DNA of 64,000 nucleotides from Bacillota bacterium (GCA_017557505.1 JAFYYP010000007.1:93553-157552); one strand, 5' to 3'; shown: positions 25,568 through 34,838, numbered from the stretch's first letter. Program-made: numbers and translations. The notes: generated from the sequence alone by a model not told the origin.

Positions 25568-26940
25568 ACAACGATTACGGATACAACAACAATGACAAAC
25601 CGCGCAGAAGCGGCAAGTTCCAGGAGTGGATGATCAAGTACAACAAGATCCTCTGGGCCCTGCTGATCCTGTTCGCCATGTATACGGGGCGCGGCTCTTT
25701 TTCGAACCTGATCCACACGTTCCGCGACTGGGACGAGATCCAGGCCGCAAAGGGCGACGTCATCCTGCAGCAGCACCTGTTCATCCGCGACCGCCTGTAT
25801 CTTGAGGATCCGGCGGAGTATTCCGACGTGATACAGCTTGAAAACGGCACGTACAGCCACAACGTGCGCGTCGGCAGCGACATCACGCTGGATCAAGAGA
25901 AGTTCGTGTTCGACAACGGCGACACATACCGGCACATCACGCTGCCCTATGTCGAGACCGTCAGCATCATGGATATCGATACGCTGAAAATGATCACCCG
26001 TTTCCGTTATGACAAGGGCGACGCGTATTATTATGACGCGGAAAAGGACAAGTGGGAGCATATCGGACGTCTGCGCGGCGGCACGGCTCTGCCGCAGAAC
26101 ACGCTGATGTACATGACGTTCAACGACGAGCACTACGTGCTGATCGATCAGCTGTACGCGTACGAAGAAGAAGACGAAGGCGTCTATACTGCGAACAGCG
26201 AACTGACGCATCTGTCCCATTCGAACATCCGCGGGTCCGGTGTGGAGATCCTGCAGCCGTTCAGCATCCGCGAAGGCATGGAATATCAGTCCTGGACGCT
26301 CGAGTCTTCCGAACCGCTGATCGACGTGGAGAGCGGCGAAGTCCTGCCCGGCATGGACGTGACGGAGAAGGAACTCATCCTGAAGGATCTCGGTCTGGGC
26401 AACGGCGTGCGCTGGCTGTCCGACGCTTTCTACGAACCTGTGCCGGAAGGGTATACGCCTTACGGAGAGGACAACTATTACCGCAGCGACAACGCGCAGC
26501 AGCTGGATCTGCTGCTGGAGGCGCAAGACAGCAGGGCAGCGCAGGAACTGGCGTTCCTCAACGCGTACAAAATGGCGCAGAACGTCAGCGAAAACGGCTA
26601 TTTCGAGACGCCCATCCAAAATTCGCAGCTGTACGGCGACTATGGCATCCGCTACGGTTACGCGGACCTGAAGGCGAACGCGCAGATCGGTCAGAAACTC
26701 GTGACCGCGGCGAAAGCGTTCGGCAAGGACGGTTTCGAGGAAGCGATCCGTTCTCTGGCGGACTTCTACAGGCAGCGCCTCAGCGAAGGCGCTCTGCCGG
26801 AATACTGGCATTACAAGGGTGAGATCAAGACCGTGCCGGCTTCCGCCGATACGAAAAAAGAGATCGCCGCATTTCTGAATGCCGCGGCGGAATTGCTGGG
26901 AGACAGCAGTTACAAGGCACTGGCGGAGCTTGTGAAATAG
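25564..26940 (+). CDS. Membrane-anchored protein of unknown function
   Basis: 458 residues, co-translated with pgeF (ATGA overlap). A short cytoplasmic Asn/Lys-rich head (MNNDYGYNNNDKPRR) leads to one transmembrane helix (about residues 29-44), so the rest is outside. The outer part is acidic and Tyr-rich, with no motif I recognise; GYFETPIQNSQLYGDYGIRY and ALPEYWHYKGEI near the C terminus look conserved-domain-like. The predicted topology and the pgeF link suggest a cell-envelope role, without proof. Confidence 0.75.
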   Translation: MNNDYGYNNNDKPRRSGKFQEWMIKYNKILWALLILFAMYTGRGSFSNLIHTFRDWDEIQAAKGDVILQQHLFIRDRLYLEDPAEYSDVIQLENGTYSHNVRVGSDITLDQEKFVFDNGDTYRHITLPYVETVSIMDIDTLKMITRFRYDKGDAYYYDAEKDKWEHIGRLRGGTALPQNTLMYMTFNDEHYVLIDQLYAYEEEDEGVYTANSELTHLSHSNIRGSGVEILQPFSIREGMEYQSWTLESSEPLIDVESGEVLPGMDVTEKELILKDLGLGNGVRWLSDAFYEPVPEGYTPYGEDNYYRSDNAQQLDLLLEAQDSRAAQELAFLNAYKMAQNVSENGYFETPIQNSQLYGDYGIRYGYADLKANAQIGQKLVTAAKAFGKDGFEEAIRSLADFYRQRLSEGALPEYWHYKGEIKTVPASADTKKEIAAFLNAAAELLGDSSYKALAELVK

Positions 26941-26957
26941 CCGGAATAAGAGCAGAG

Positions 26958-26985
26958 AAAAAGACCCGGACTTCCGGGTCTTTTT
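26958..26985. terminator. Bidirectional terminator between convergent genes
   Basis: AAAAAGACCCGG and CCGGGTCTTTTT arms around a 4-nt loop work on both strands, ending the pgeF pair and prfC. Confidence 0.9.
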
Positions 26986-26992
26986 GATTTCT

Positions 26993-28585
26993 TTATTTCT
27001 CCGGATCCTTCAGGTCCATGGCTTCCGTGAGCTTTACGTCCGGATGCTTTTCCTGATAGTAGGAGAGCGTGAACTGGTTCGCGAACAGGATGAGCGGCCG
27101 TTCGAAGCGGTCGAACACGAGTCTGCTGCGCGAATCCAGCGTGGATTTGATCTTGTCCTTATCGGTCTCCAGCACCCAGCGGGCGACCGTGAGTTCCTGC
27201 GGGGTCATGCGGACCGGCGCGTTGTATTCGTTCTCCAGGCGGTACTGGAACACCTCGAACTGCAGCTGTCCGACGGCTCCGATGTAGATCTCGTTGTACT
27301 CGTTGTGGTAGACCTGGATGGCGCCTTCCTGGGCCAGCTGCTCCACGCCTTTGTGGAACTGCTTCGCCTTCATCGTGTCTTTCGGCGCGACCATCGCGAA
27401 CAGTTCGGGCGGGAACGTCGGCAGCGGCTCGAAGAAGATCGTCTCCTTGCCTGTGCAAAGCGTGTCGCCGATCTGGAAGTTGCCTGTATCGTAGATACCG
27501 ATGATGTCGCCGGCCTGGGCTGTTTCTACGTTTTCTCTCTCGTTGGCCATCAGCTGTGTGGACTGTGCGAGTTTGATGGGTTTGCCGGTGCGCGAAAGCG
27601 TGGCGGTCATGCCGCGTTCGAACTGCCCGGAGCAGATGCGGAAGAAGGCCAGGCGGTCGCGGTGGGCCGGGTTCATGTTGGCCTGGATCTTGAAGATGAA
27701 GCCGCTGAATTCCGGATCCGTCGGCAGCACTTCGCCGCCATCTGCGAGTTTTCTCGGGCCGGGGGCAGGGGACATCTCCAGGAAGTGCTCCAGGAAAGCC
27801 GTGACCCCGAAATCGGTCAGGGCGGATCCGAAGAATACGGGGGTCAGTTCGCCTGCGAGCACCGCTTCTTCGTCCATGGGATAGCCGGCGCCTTCGAGCA
27901 GTTCCATCTCTTCGCGCAGCGCCTGCAGGTTGTACTGGGTGAGCAGGGGCTCGAGCTGAGGATCGTTCACGCCTTCCCAGTTCAGCTTGAGCGTCTTCTT
28001 TTCCTTGTACAGATAGACCTCGTTGTTCAGGACGTTGTAGACGCCCTGGAAGTTCAGACCGCTTCCGATGGGCCAGGTAACGGCCGTCGCGGGCATGCCC
28101 AGGATATCCTCGAGTTCTCCGATGAGTTCGAGCGGGTCGCGCGCTTCGCGGTCCAGCTTGTTCATGAACGTGAACACGGGGATGCCCCGCATGCGGCAGA
28201 CGGCGAAAAGTTTCTTCGTCTGCGCCTCGATGCCCTTGGCCGCATCGATGACCATAACGGCCGAGTCGACGGACGTGAGGATGCGGTACGTGTCTTCGCC
28301 GAAGTCGTTATGACCCGGCGTATCCATGATGGAGATGACTTTTCCGCCATATTCGAACTGCATGACGGAGCTCGTGACGGAGATGCCTCTCTGCTTTTCG
28401 ATCTCCATCCAGTCGGACGTGGCGAACTTGCTGTTTCTGCGGGCCTTGACGGTGCCTGCCTCGCGGATGGCGCCGCCGTGCAGCAGCAGCTTTTCCGTCA
28501 GCGTCGTCTTACCGGCGTCCGGGTGGGAAATGATGCCGAAGATGCGGCGTCTGTCGATTTGTTTCTGTAATTCTTTCGTATCCAT
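26993..28585 (-). CDS. prfC: Peptide chain release factor 3
   Basis: A GTPase that recycles RF1/RF2 after translation stops; 530 residues, full length. G1 is SHPDAGKTTLTEKLLL, the switch region KQRGISVTSSVMQF, G3 DTPGHNDFGEDTYR and G4 NKLDREARDP. The C-terminal domains QFHKGVEQLAQEGAIQ and AVGQLQFEVFQYRL are RF3-specific. Single gene on the minus strand, divergent from the P1 peptidase. Confidence 0.96.
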   Translation of the reverse strand: MDTKELQKQIDRRRIFGIISHPDAGKTTLTEKLLLHGGAIREAGTVKARRNSKFATSDWMEIEKQRGISVTSSVMQFEYGGKVISIMDTPGHNDFGEDTYRILTSVDSAVMVIDAAKGIEAQTKKLFAVCRMRGIPVFTFMNKLDREARDPLELIGELEDILGMPATAVTWPIGSGLNFQGVYNVLNNEVYLYKEKKTLKLNWEGVNDPQLEPLLTQYNLQALREEMELLEGAGYPMDEEAVLAGELTPVFFGSALTDFGVTAFLEHFLEMSPAPGPRKLADGGEVLPTDPEFSGFIFKIQANMNPAHRDRLAFFRICSGQFERGMTATLSRTGKPIKLAQSTQLMANERENVETAQAGDIIGIYDTGNFQIGDTLCTGKETIFFEPLPTFPPELFAMVAPKDTMKAKQFHKGVEQLAQEGAIQVYHNEYNEIYIGAVGQLQFEVFQYRLENEYNAPVRMTPQELTVARWVLETDKDKIKSTLDSRSRLVFDRFERPLILFANQFTLSYYQEKHPDVKLTEAMDLKDPEK

Positions 28586-28660
28586 AATGATTTATTTTAG
28601 CACAGAAGACAAGGGTAAGGTATAATGGAATTGCATTTTAGGAAAGGAATTTCATCGGCA

Positions 28661-29632
28661 ATGAAGGAAATATCGATCAAGGACATCCAAGGTTTCGCCA
28701 TCGGCCAGGCCGAGAACAGGGAAGGCGGCACCGGCATCACGGTCGTGCTGAGCAAGGAAGGCGCCGCGGGCGGTCTGGACGTGCGGGGCGGAGGCCCTGC
28801 GTCGAGGGAGTGCACGCTTGTGGATCCTCTCACAGCGCCTAAACCCATCAACGGCGTCGTTTTGGCGGGCGGCAGCGCGTTCGGACTGGACGCGGCCGGC
28901 GGCGTGATGCTCTATCTGGAAGAACGGGGCATCGGTTACGACGTGGGCTTTACGCACGTGCCTCTTGTGTGCCAGGCCGATCTGTTCGACCTGAATATCG
29001 CCGACCCGTTCACGCGTCCGGACGCAGCCATGGCTTACGAGGCCTGCGTCGCTTCCGAAAACGGAGGCAACTATCAGGACGGCTGTTACGGAGCGGGCAC
29101 AGGCGCAAGCGTGGGCAAATACAACGGCATGGAATGCGCGATGAAAACCGGCATCGGCAGCTATGCGGTGCAGATCGGAGACTTCCGGCTCGGTGCCATC
29201 GTTGCGGTCAACGCCATCGGCGACATTTATGACCCCAGATCGGGCCGCAAGATCGCCGGCATGCTGCAAAAGGGCGGCAAAAGCTTCGATTCCGCGGAGG
29301 AGTGGCTGATCTCGCGCATCGACGTCGTAGATAACCGCTTTACGGAAAAGAACACGACGCTGAGCGTGATCCTGACGAACGGAAAGTTCTCGAACCCGCA
29401 GCTGTGCAAGATGGCGGGCATGGCGCACGACGGATACGCGCGCTGCATCCGCCCGGTCCATACGTCAGCGGACGGAGACAGCATCTATGCGCTCGCGACG
29501 GGGCAGGTCGATGCGGACCTCGACGTAGCCGGCACGCTGGCAGCCAGAGTCGTCGCCGAAGCGATCGTCCGAGCGGTCACGTCGGCTGAAAGCATGTACG
29601 GCATCCCGGCGGCGAGAGATCTGACGTTCTAA
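28661..29632 (+). CDS. P1-family peptidase (DmpA/BapA-like aminopeptidase)
   Basis: 323 residues. The family features GGGPASRECTLVDPL, VLAGGSAFGLDAAGGVM and KNTTLSVILTNG are present. The last contains the Thr expected to become the N-terminal nucleophile after self-cleavage, as in DmpA-type beta-peptidyl or D-aminopeptidases. ATG 28661 was chosen because the earlier in-frame ATG (28625) sits in a TATAAT (28621-28626) that is probably the -10. AGGAAAGGA lies upstream. Specificity is unknown. Confidence 0.85.
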   Translation: MKEISIKDIQGFAIGQAENREGGTGITVVLSKEGAAGGLDVRGGGPASRECTLVDPLTAPKPINGVVLAGGSAFGLDAAGGVMLYLEERGIGYDVGFTHVPLVCQADLFDLNIADPFTRPDAAMAYEACVASENGGNYQDGCYGAGTGASVGKYNGMECAMKTGIGSYAVQIGDFRLGAIVAVNAIGDIYDPRSGRKIAGMLQKGGKSFDSAEEWLISRIDVVDNRFTEKNTTLSVILTNGKFSNPQLCKMAGMAHDGYARCIRPVHTSADGDSIYALATGQVDADLDVAGTLAARVVAEAIVRAVTSAESMYGIPAARDLTF

Positions 29633-29654
29633 ATAAAACCGTTGAAATAGTAAG

Positions 29655-29683
29655 AAAAACCAGGCTCGAAAGCCTGGTTTTTT
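29655..29683. terminator. Bidirectional terminator
   Basis: AAAACCAGGC (29656-29665) pairs with GCCTGGTTTT, with T-runs on both strands. It serves the P1 peptidase (+) and tRNA-Leu (-). Confidence 0.88.
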
Positions 29684-29767
29684 GGTGCGGTATAGTGGAC
29701 TTGAACCACCACGGTTTTACCCATACGGCCCTCAACCGTACGCGTCTGCCAATTCCGCCAATACCGC
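29683..29767 (-). tRNA. tRNA-Leu(GAG)
   Basis: A class II tRNA with a long variable arm, 85 nt with encoded CCA. The acceptor GCGGTAT pairs perfectly with ATACCGC. The anticodon loop TTGAGGG gives GAG, and the T-arm is GGTTCAAGTCC. Confidence 0.92.
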
Positions 29768-29819
29768 GTGTCAACATTGAGAGTATAGCACCCGGCGCAA
29801 TGTTTGTAAAGCAGATTTT

Positions 29820-30578
29820 TTAATAGACGACGCCCTGTGAAGACAGATACCAGAACACGAGCATCGCGACGGGGAAGAACCCGTAACTGATGTAGCGGAC
29901 GGGCAGGGTGTTCTTGCCGCGTTCGCCGTTGTACATCCAGATGAGGAGCAGGGCGATGACCGCGAAAAACTGCACAGACAGGTCGTATTGCAGTCCGTTG
30001 ATCTTCGGCGTCGCGAACGTCTGGTTCGAGAAATAGACGGCGATGACGAGGGTCACGATCAGTTCCATCACCTTTTCGTAACGCACGTGGCGGGCGACGT
30101 AGAACAGCATGATGAACGCCATAGCGAAGCGGGGGTAGGCGCAGCGCAGACCGGTGATCATATAGCGGCCGAAGAACAGGCCGGCGACCTCCGCGGCGAT
30201 CGTCAGAACGAGGTTATCCGCCTTTGTGCGGATAAAGTCGACGATCATGATGACGATGTAGCCGATGGCCAGTGTAAACAGGACGTTCTGCTGCCGGTCG
30301 TCCATCGTTCTGCCGCTCATCATCAGGTCGAACGGGACCTCGGACAGGACCGCGAACAGCAGCAAACGGGCGGCGTACAATCCTCTGGACATCGTATTGT
30401 CCAGACCTTCGGCCAGCAGATAGGCGAAGATGGGGAACGCCACCCATTCCAGATAGCTGAAGAAACGCAGATTCGGAGCAACGGTATGCGAAGCAATCGC
30501 CAGGATCGTGCAGATCATGGCGATGCTCCGTAAAACCAATTGGTTGTATCCTTTTTTCTGTTCGTTGACTAAACTCAT
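29820..30578 (-). CDS. TraX-like membrane protein
   Basis: 252 residues with about seven hydrophobic helices. The pattern WVAFPIFAYLLAEGLDNTMS and LLLFAVLSEVPFDLMMSG is the TraX (PF05857) signature. TraX acetylates F-pilin in conjugative plasmids, but chromosomal Firmicutes homologues are widespread and their substrate is unknown; acyl transfer to a surface molecule is plausible. It begins 18 bp after asnA and is probably co-transcribed. Confidence 0.82.
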   Translation of the reverse strand: MSLVNEQKKGYNQLVLRSIAMICTILAIASHTVAPNLRFFSYLEWVAFPIFAYLLAEGLDNTMSRGLYAARLLLFAVLSEVPFDLMMSGRTMDDRQQNVLFTLAIGYIVIMIVDFIRTKADNLVLTIAAEVAGLFFGRYMITGLRCAYPRFAMAFIMLFYVARHVRYEKVMELIVTLVIAVYFSNQTFATPKINGLQYDLSVQFFAVIALLLIWMYNGERGKNTLPVRYISYGFFPVAMLVFWYLSSQGVVY

Positions 30579-30596
30579 TCTTACGTAAAGCAGGCT

Positions 30597-31610
30597 CTAC
30601 AGGATCACGATACCCGCCTCTTTACAGGTCTTCAGGGTATATTCGTCCCAGACGGAGGACTGCACTTCGCCGATGTGGGCCTTGCCCAGGATCAGCATGC
30701 AGATGCGGCTCTGACCGATGCCGCCGCCGATGGTATAGGGCAGTTCGCCGGCCAGCAGGGCCTTGTGGAACGGCAGCTTTCTGCGGTCGTTGCACTTGGC
30801 GATGCTCAGCTGTCTGTCGAGGCTGGCGGGAGAGACGCGGATGCCCATGCTGGAGATCTCGATGGTGTTGCCGAGGATCTCGTTCCAGAACAGGATGTCG
30901 CAGTTCAGATCCCAATCGTCGTAGTCGGGGGCTCTGCCGTCGTGCGGCTTGCCGCTCTTGAGCGCGCCTCCGATCTGCATCAGGCAGACGGTCTTATATT
31001 TTTCGGTGACCTTATCTTCTCTTTCCTTGGGCGTCAGATCCGGATACTTGTCCTCGAGTTCCTGGGTGGTGATATAGAAGACCTGGCGCTTTTTCGGCGT
31101 ATAGACGTTCAGTTCGGGGTAAACTTCGCGGATGATGTCCTCGGTATCGACGATCGCGTTCACGATCTTCTGCACGGTCTTCTTCAGGTAGTTGATCGTA
31201 CGGTCGGATTCGCGGATGACCTTCTCCCAGTCCCACTGATCGACGTACACGGAATGAAGGTTGTCCATGTCTTCATCCCGGCGGATCGCGTTCATATCGG
31301 TGTACAGACCCTTGCCCACGTGGAAATCGTAGTCCTTTAAGGCCTTGCGCTTCCACTTGGCCAGGGACTGCACGATCTCGCAGTTTTCACCGGTCTCCTT
31401 GATGTCGAAACCGACGGGCCTTTCGACGCCGTTCAGATTATCGTTCAGACCGGATGCGGTGGGAACGAGCAGCGGTGCGGACACTCTGCTTAGGTCGAGT
31501 TCGCTGCACAGCTCTTTTTCGAAGATGCTGTGGATCAGCATGATGGCTCTCTGCGTGTCATACGGGTTGAGAACCGCTTTGTAGTTTTCCGGAATGATGA
31601 CTTTGCTCAT
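30597..31610 (-). CDS. asnA: Aspartate-ammonia ligase
   Basis: ATP-dependent synthesis of asparagine from aspartate and ammonia (class II tRNA-synthetase fold). 337 residues with typical AsnA stretches: VPTASGLNDNLNGVERPVGF, GKGLYTDMNAIRRDE, HSVYVDQWDWEKVI and IGGGIGQSRICMLILG. It follows an aspartate aminotransferase gene by 87 bp on the same strand, which supplies its substrate. AAGGAAGG precedes the ATG. Confidence 0.96.
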   Translation of the reverse strand: MSKVIIPENYKAVLNPYDTQRAIMLIHSIFEKELCSELDLSRVSAPLLVPTASGLNDNLNGVERPVGFDIKETGENCEIVQSLAKWKRKALKDYDFHVGKGLYTDMNAIRRDEDMDNLHSVYVDQWDWEKVIRESDRTINYLKKTVQKIVNAIVDTEDIIREVYPELNVYTPKKRQVFYITTQELEDKYPDLTPKEREDKVTEKYKTVCLMQIGGALKSGKPHDGRAPDYDDWDLNCDILFWNEILGNTIEISSMGIRVSPASLDRQLSIAKCNDRRKLPFHKALLAGELPYTIGGGIGQSRICMLILGKAHIGEVQSSVWDEYTLKTCKEAGIVIL

Positions 31611-31697
31611 GGTGTGCCTTCCTTTTCTTGTTGCGATAAAATAAAATAATATCTTATTTTACGCTTCTATCGAACAAATATCAAATCTTTTTTTCGA

Positions 31698-32972
31698 TCA
31701 GACGAGCAGTTTCTCGACCATGGCCAGCCTTGCCGCGACGCAGAATACTTCCATGGCTTTGGCCAGTTCTTCCGCGGGCGGGAATGACGGCGCGATGCGC
31801 AGCGTGCTGTCCTGCGGGTCGTCATGGTAGGGATGGGTGGCGCCCGGGCCTGTCATCGTGACCCCAGCATCTTTGCAAAGCGCATTGATGCGCGCGGCGC
31901 AGCCTTCGGGCGCTCTGTAGGTCACGAAATAGCCGCCGGACGGGCGCACCCAGCTGCCGCAGCCTCGGGGCGCGAGCTCGGTGTACAGCGCGTTCAGCAC
32001 TTCGTCGAACTTCGGGCGGAGCAGTTCCGCGTGCTTGTCCATCAGGTCGAGAATGCCCTGCGCAGAACCGAAGAAACGCACGTGGCGCAGCATATTCATC
32101 TTGTCCCAGCTGATGGCTTCGGCGCTGATCTGCTTCTTGATAAATTCTACGTTGTCCTTCGAGGCGCCGAAGAAGCCGACGCCTGCGCCCGGGAAGGTGA
32201 TCTTGGACGTGGATCCGAACAGATAGGCGCGGTCGGGATGGCCTGCCTTCTTGCATTCCTCCAGCATGTTCAGCACGGGTACGTCTTCGTAGACGTAGTG
32301 GACGCAGTAGGCGTTGTCCCAGAAGATGCGGAAGTCTTTGGCCGCGGTCTCCATGGAGGCCAGCGCCTTCACCGCTTCGTCGGAATAGCAGCCGCCGAGC
32401 GGATTCGTGTACTTGGGAACGCACCAGATGCCCTTGACCTCTTCATCTTTTACGAGCTCGCGGACGGCGTCCATGTCCGGCCCCCATTCGTTCAGCTCGA
32501 CGGGGATCATCTCGATGCCCAGCGTTTCGCAGATCGTAAAATGCCTGTCGTAGCCGGGAACGGGGCAGAGGAACTTGATTTTGTCGTATTTGCACCACGG
32601 CTTTTCGCTGCCGAGCACGCCTAAGAGCATCGCACGCGACACACAGTCGTACATGAAGGTGAGAGAAGAGGAACCGACGACGATCGTCTCTTCCCATGAG
32701 ATGCCCATCAGATCTGCGAACAGTTCGCGGGCTTCGCGCAGGCCCAGCAGTTCGCCGTAATTGCGGGCGTCCGTGCCGTATTTGTCATGGCAGTCGCTGG
32801 CTGAATTCAGTACGTCCAGCATGGGCATGGACAGCGCCAGCTGGTCGGCGCCGGGCTTGCCCCTGGCCATGTTCAGGTTCAGGTGCAGATCCTGATAGTC
32901 CTTGTATTTCTTGAGCAGAAGTTCTTTTTCCTGCTGCAGTTCTTCGCGGGTATAGGTCTCGTATTTCTTCAT
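31698..32972 (-). CDS. Aspartate aminotransferase, PF12897 subgroup
   Basis: A PLP enzyme of 424 residues. LNLNMARGKPGADQLALS and NYGELLGLREARELFADL near the N terminus, YTNPLGGCYSDEAV, and FGSTSKITFPGAGVG (with the PLP-binding Lys) match the subgroup Ic aspartate aminotransferases. ATG 32972 has GAGAGGAAA at a good distance; a GTG one codon earlier is an alternative. The neighbouring asnA uses aspartate, which supports the substrate. The promoter at 33011-33039 is divergent from and overlaps the sigma-factor promoter. Confidence 0.85.
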   Translation of the reverse strand: MKKYETYTREELQQEKELLLKKYKDYQDLHLNLNMARGKPGADQLALSMPMLDVLNSASDCHDKYGTDARNYGELLGLREARELFADLMGISWEETIVVGSSSLTFMYDCVSRAMLLGVLGSEKPWCKYDKIKFLCPVPGYDRHFTICETLGIEMIPVELNEWGPDMDAVRELVKDEEVKGIWCVPKYTNPLGGCYSDEAVKALASMETAAKDFRIFWDNAYCVHYVYEDVPVLNMLEECKKAGHPDRAYLFGSTSKITFPGAGVGFFGASKDNVEFIKKQISAEAISWDKMNMLRHVRFFGSAQGILDLMDKHAELLRPKFDEVLNALYTELAPRGCGSWVRPSGGYFVTYRAPEGCAARINALCKDAGVTMTGPGATHPYHDDPQDSTLRIAPSFPPAEELAKAMEVFCVAARLAMVEKLLV

Positions 32973-33010
32973 CACTTTTTCCTCTCTGTCCGGAAACAGG
33001 CTAATAATTA

Positions 33011-33039
33011 ATTTTACCCTTTTGAGCCGCCTTTCTCAA
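33011..33039 (-). promoter_or_regulatory. Promoter of aspartate aminotransferase-asnA
   Basis: Minus strand: TTGAGA (33034-33039), 17 bp, TAAAAT (33011-33016). Confidence 0.65.
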
Positions 33040-33050
33040 GATGATAAAAT
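33022..33050 (+). promoter_or_regulatory. Promoter of the ECF sigma factor pair
   Basis: TTGAGC (33022-33027), 17 bp, TAAAAT (33045-33050). It interlocks with the minus-strand promoter at 33011-33039, so the two polymerases would exclude each other. Confidence 0.6.
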
Positions 33051-33116
33051 AGTGTCAAAAATCTCTGTAACGAAGAGGCGGTTTCTGACATTCACAGACA
33101 GAAGGAGGTGAGAGCG

Positions 33117-33605
33117 TTGGCGGACCTTGAGAGCATATACAGACAGCACGCGGATGCCGTGTTCCGGTTTCTGATGTCGAAGACCGGGTCTGTGGAACTC
33201 GCGGAAGAGCTGACGCAGGAGACCTTCTACCAGGCCGTTAAGAGCATAGACCGGTACGATGGGACCAGCAGGGTCACCTCCTGGCTCTGCGGGATCGCGC
33301 AGAACGTCCTGTACGCCCATCTGCGGGCGAGGCAGAAGGATCCGCTGCCGCTCGAGGATGTGCCGGAACAGCCTGTCGTCTCGACAGAAGACGTCGTCGT
33401 GACCCGGGACGAGACCCGGGCGATCCTCGAAGCCATCCGGGAACTGCCCGATCCCGGCGGGGAGATCATGAGGCTGCGGATTTCCGGCGGTCTGTCTTTT
33501 AAACAGATCGGCGCGATCCTGGGCCGTACGGAGACCTGGGCCAGAGTCAACTATTACCGCGCAAAGCAATCAGTGATAAAGGAGTTGAACAGAGATGACG
33601 AATAA
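33117..33605 (+). CDS. ECF-type RNA polymerase sigma factor
   Basis: 162 residues from TTG 33117. The GTG at 33108 overlaps the ribosome site AAGGAGG itself, so TTG 9 bp later is the better start. The sigma-2 region is LESIYRQHADAVFRFLMSKTGSVELAEELTQETFYQAVKS. The sigma-4 region has LRISGGLSFKQIGAILGRTETWARVNYYRAKQ, a helix-turn-helix for the -35. No sigma-3 domain is present, as in all ECF factors. The overlapping next gene is its likely anti-sigma factor. Confidence 0.88.
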   Translation: MADLESIYRQHADAVFRFLMSKTGSVELAEELTQETFYQAVKSIDRYDGTSRVTSWLCGIAQNVLYAHLRARQKDPLPLEDVPEQPVVSTEDVVVTRDETRAILEAIRELPDPGGEIMRLRISGGLSFKQIGAILGRTETWARVNYYRAKQSVIKELNRDDE

Positions 33606-34782
33606 GCTGCCTTGCCATGTGGTGAGAGATCTGCTGCCGATGCTGGCGGACGATCTGCTGTCGCCCCAGACCGAGCAGGACGTCAGAGCGCACCTGTCGG
33701 AATGCGAAGCGTGCAGCCTTATATATAAACAGATGACGGAACCGGAACCGGAGATCGAAGAAGACTCTACGGAGGTGGATTACCTCAAAAAAGTAAAGCG
33801 CAGTTGGAAGAAGCTCCTGATCTGCGCGGCCGTGATCGTCGCGCTGATCGCCACAGGAGCCCTCATCTATACGAGGGTCCAGGCCGCGAAGGCGGATATC
33901 CGCTACGACGAGTCCTCGCGGACCATGGTGATCTACGGCAAGGACGATACGGACCTCAAGCTGCCGGATACGGTGAACCTGGCCAGAGAACTCGACGCAC
34001 AGTTCGACACGTTCCACGCCAGAGTCAACCTGCCGCTCCTGCGGACCGGCGGAGAAGACCTGGCAACGTATCTGCCCGCGTATCTCGGCCGCACGAACCA
34101 GAGCATCAAGTTCATCCGCAGCTACCTGAAGGAGAACTGCCCGGACATCGATCTGGCGGACCGCGCGGAGAAACTGGTGGAACTGTCCGTTCTGCCGGAT
34201 AACGAATACACCTGGTCGGAAGTGGAGGACAGGATCGAACTGGATATCGGAGATTACTACTGGCACCGCGAAGAAATGTACGTGCTGGCTCTGCTGGGCG
34301 AAAAGGAGGTCCAGTGGAAACAGCTCGGCTACGCCTGGTATCTGGGCGTCTGCATCGACCCGTACAACGAGGTCACGGTGAACGGCCTGGGCCACCTGGA
34401 AAACGAACCGTATTACGAAGCGTTCCTTCGGGGCGGCGGAACGGAAGACCCGACCCCGGAAAACTATAAGCTCATGAACGATGCGGTCTCGTACCTCTGC
34501 CTGACGAAAGGGATGAACTGGACGGGCAGCACAGCGTACGAGAGCATGCCGCTTTACGAGACAGCCCTCTACAGCGGTCCGAAGAAATCCGTCGATCCCG
34601 GCAACGGCATGAGCGTCATGATGGCGACTTCGTTCATCGCGTATCTCTCCGAGCAGTACGGATTCGACACTGTCAGTGCGTTCTGCTTCGGCAACGGGAC
34701 GTTCGAAGAAGCGTTCGGAACGGATTGGCAGAGCGCTTACGACAGCTGGTCTGCGTGGATCTTCGACACTTACGGGGAATAA
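33595..34782 (+). CDS. Membrane anti-sigma factor with zinc-finger head and large outer domain
   Basis: 395 residues, overlapping the sigma gene by 11 bp. The N terminus is a zf-HC2/ZAS domain: C7-H8 followed by HLSECEAC (HxxxCxxC). One transmembrane helix follows at about 74-92 (LLICAAVIVALIATGALIY). The 300-residue outer domain ends in SFIAYLSEQYGFDTVSAF and AFGTDWQSAYDSWSAWI. This resembles the C-terminal part of peptidase-MA-like domains, although no HExxH is visible. It probably senses an envelope signal and releases the sigma factor. Confidence 0.78.
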   Translation: MTNKLPCHVVRDLLPMLADDLLSPQTEQDVRAHLSECEACSLIYKQMTEPEPEIEEDSTEVDYLKKVKRSWKKLLICAAVIVALIATGALIYTRVQAAKADIRYDESSRTMVIYGKDDTDLKLPDTVNLARELDAQFDTFHARVNLPLLRTGGEDLATYLPAYLGRTNQSIKFIRSYLKENCPDIDLADRAEKLVELSVLPDNEYTWSEVEDRIELDIGDYYWHREEMYVLALLGEKEVQWKQLGYAWYLGVCIDPYNEVTVNGLGHLENEPYYEAFLRGGGTEDPTPENYKLMNDAVSYLCLTKGMNWTGSTAYESMPLYETALYSGPKKSVDPGNGMSVMMATSFIAYLSEQYGFDTVSAFCFGNGTFEEAFGTDWQSAYDSWSAWIFDTYGE

Positions 34783-34803
34783 AACCGCGACTGCAAAAAG
34801 AAT

Positions 34804-34836
34804 AAAAAAGAAGCCTGAACTTTCAGGCTTCTTTTT
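34804..34836. terminator. Bidirectional terminator
   Basis: AAGAAGCCTGAA pairs with TTCAGGCTTCTT around a 2-nt centre, A-rich before and T-rich after. It serves the anti-sigma gene (+) and tRNA-Arg (-). Confidence 0.9.
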
Positions 34837-34838
34837 CT

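Noticed and set aside
26984-28570. A plus-strand open frame opposite prfC
   Set aside because: Complement of a full-length, well-conserved release factor.
31611-31697. T-box leader before asnA
   Set aside because: The gap is 87 bp, too short for a T-box and without its conserved box.
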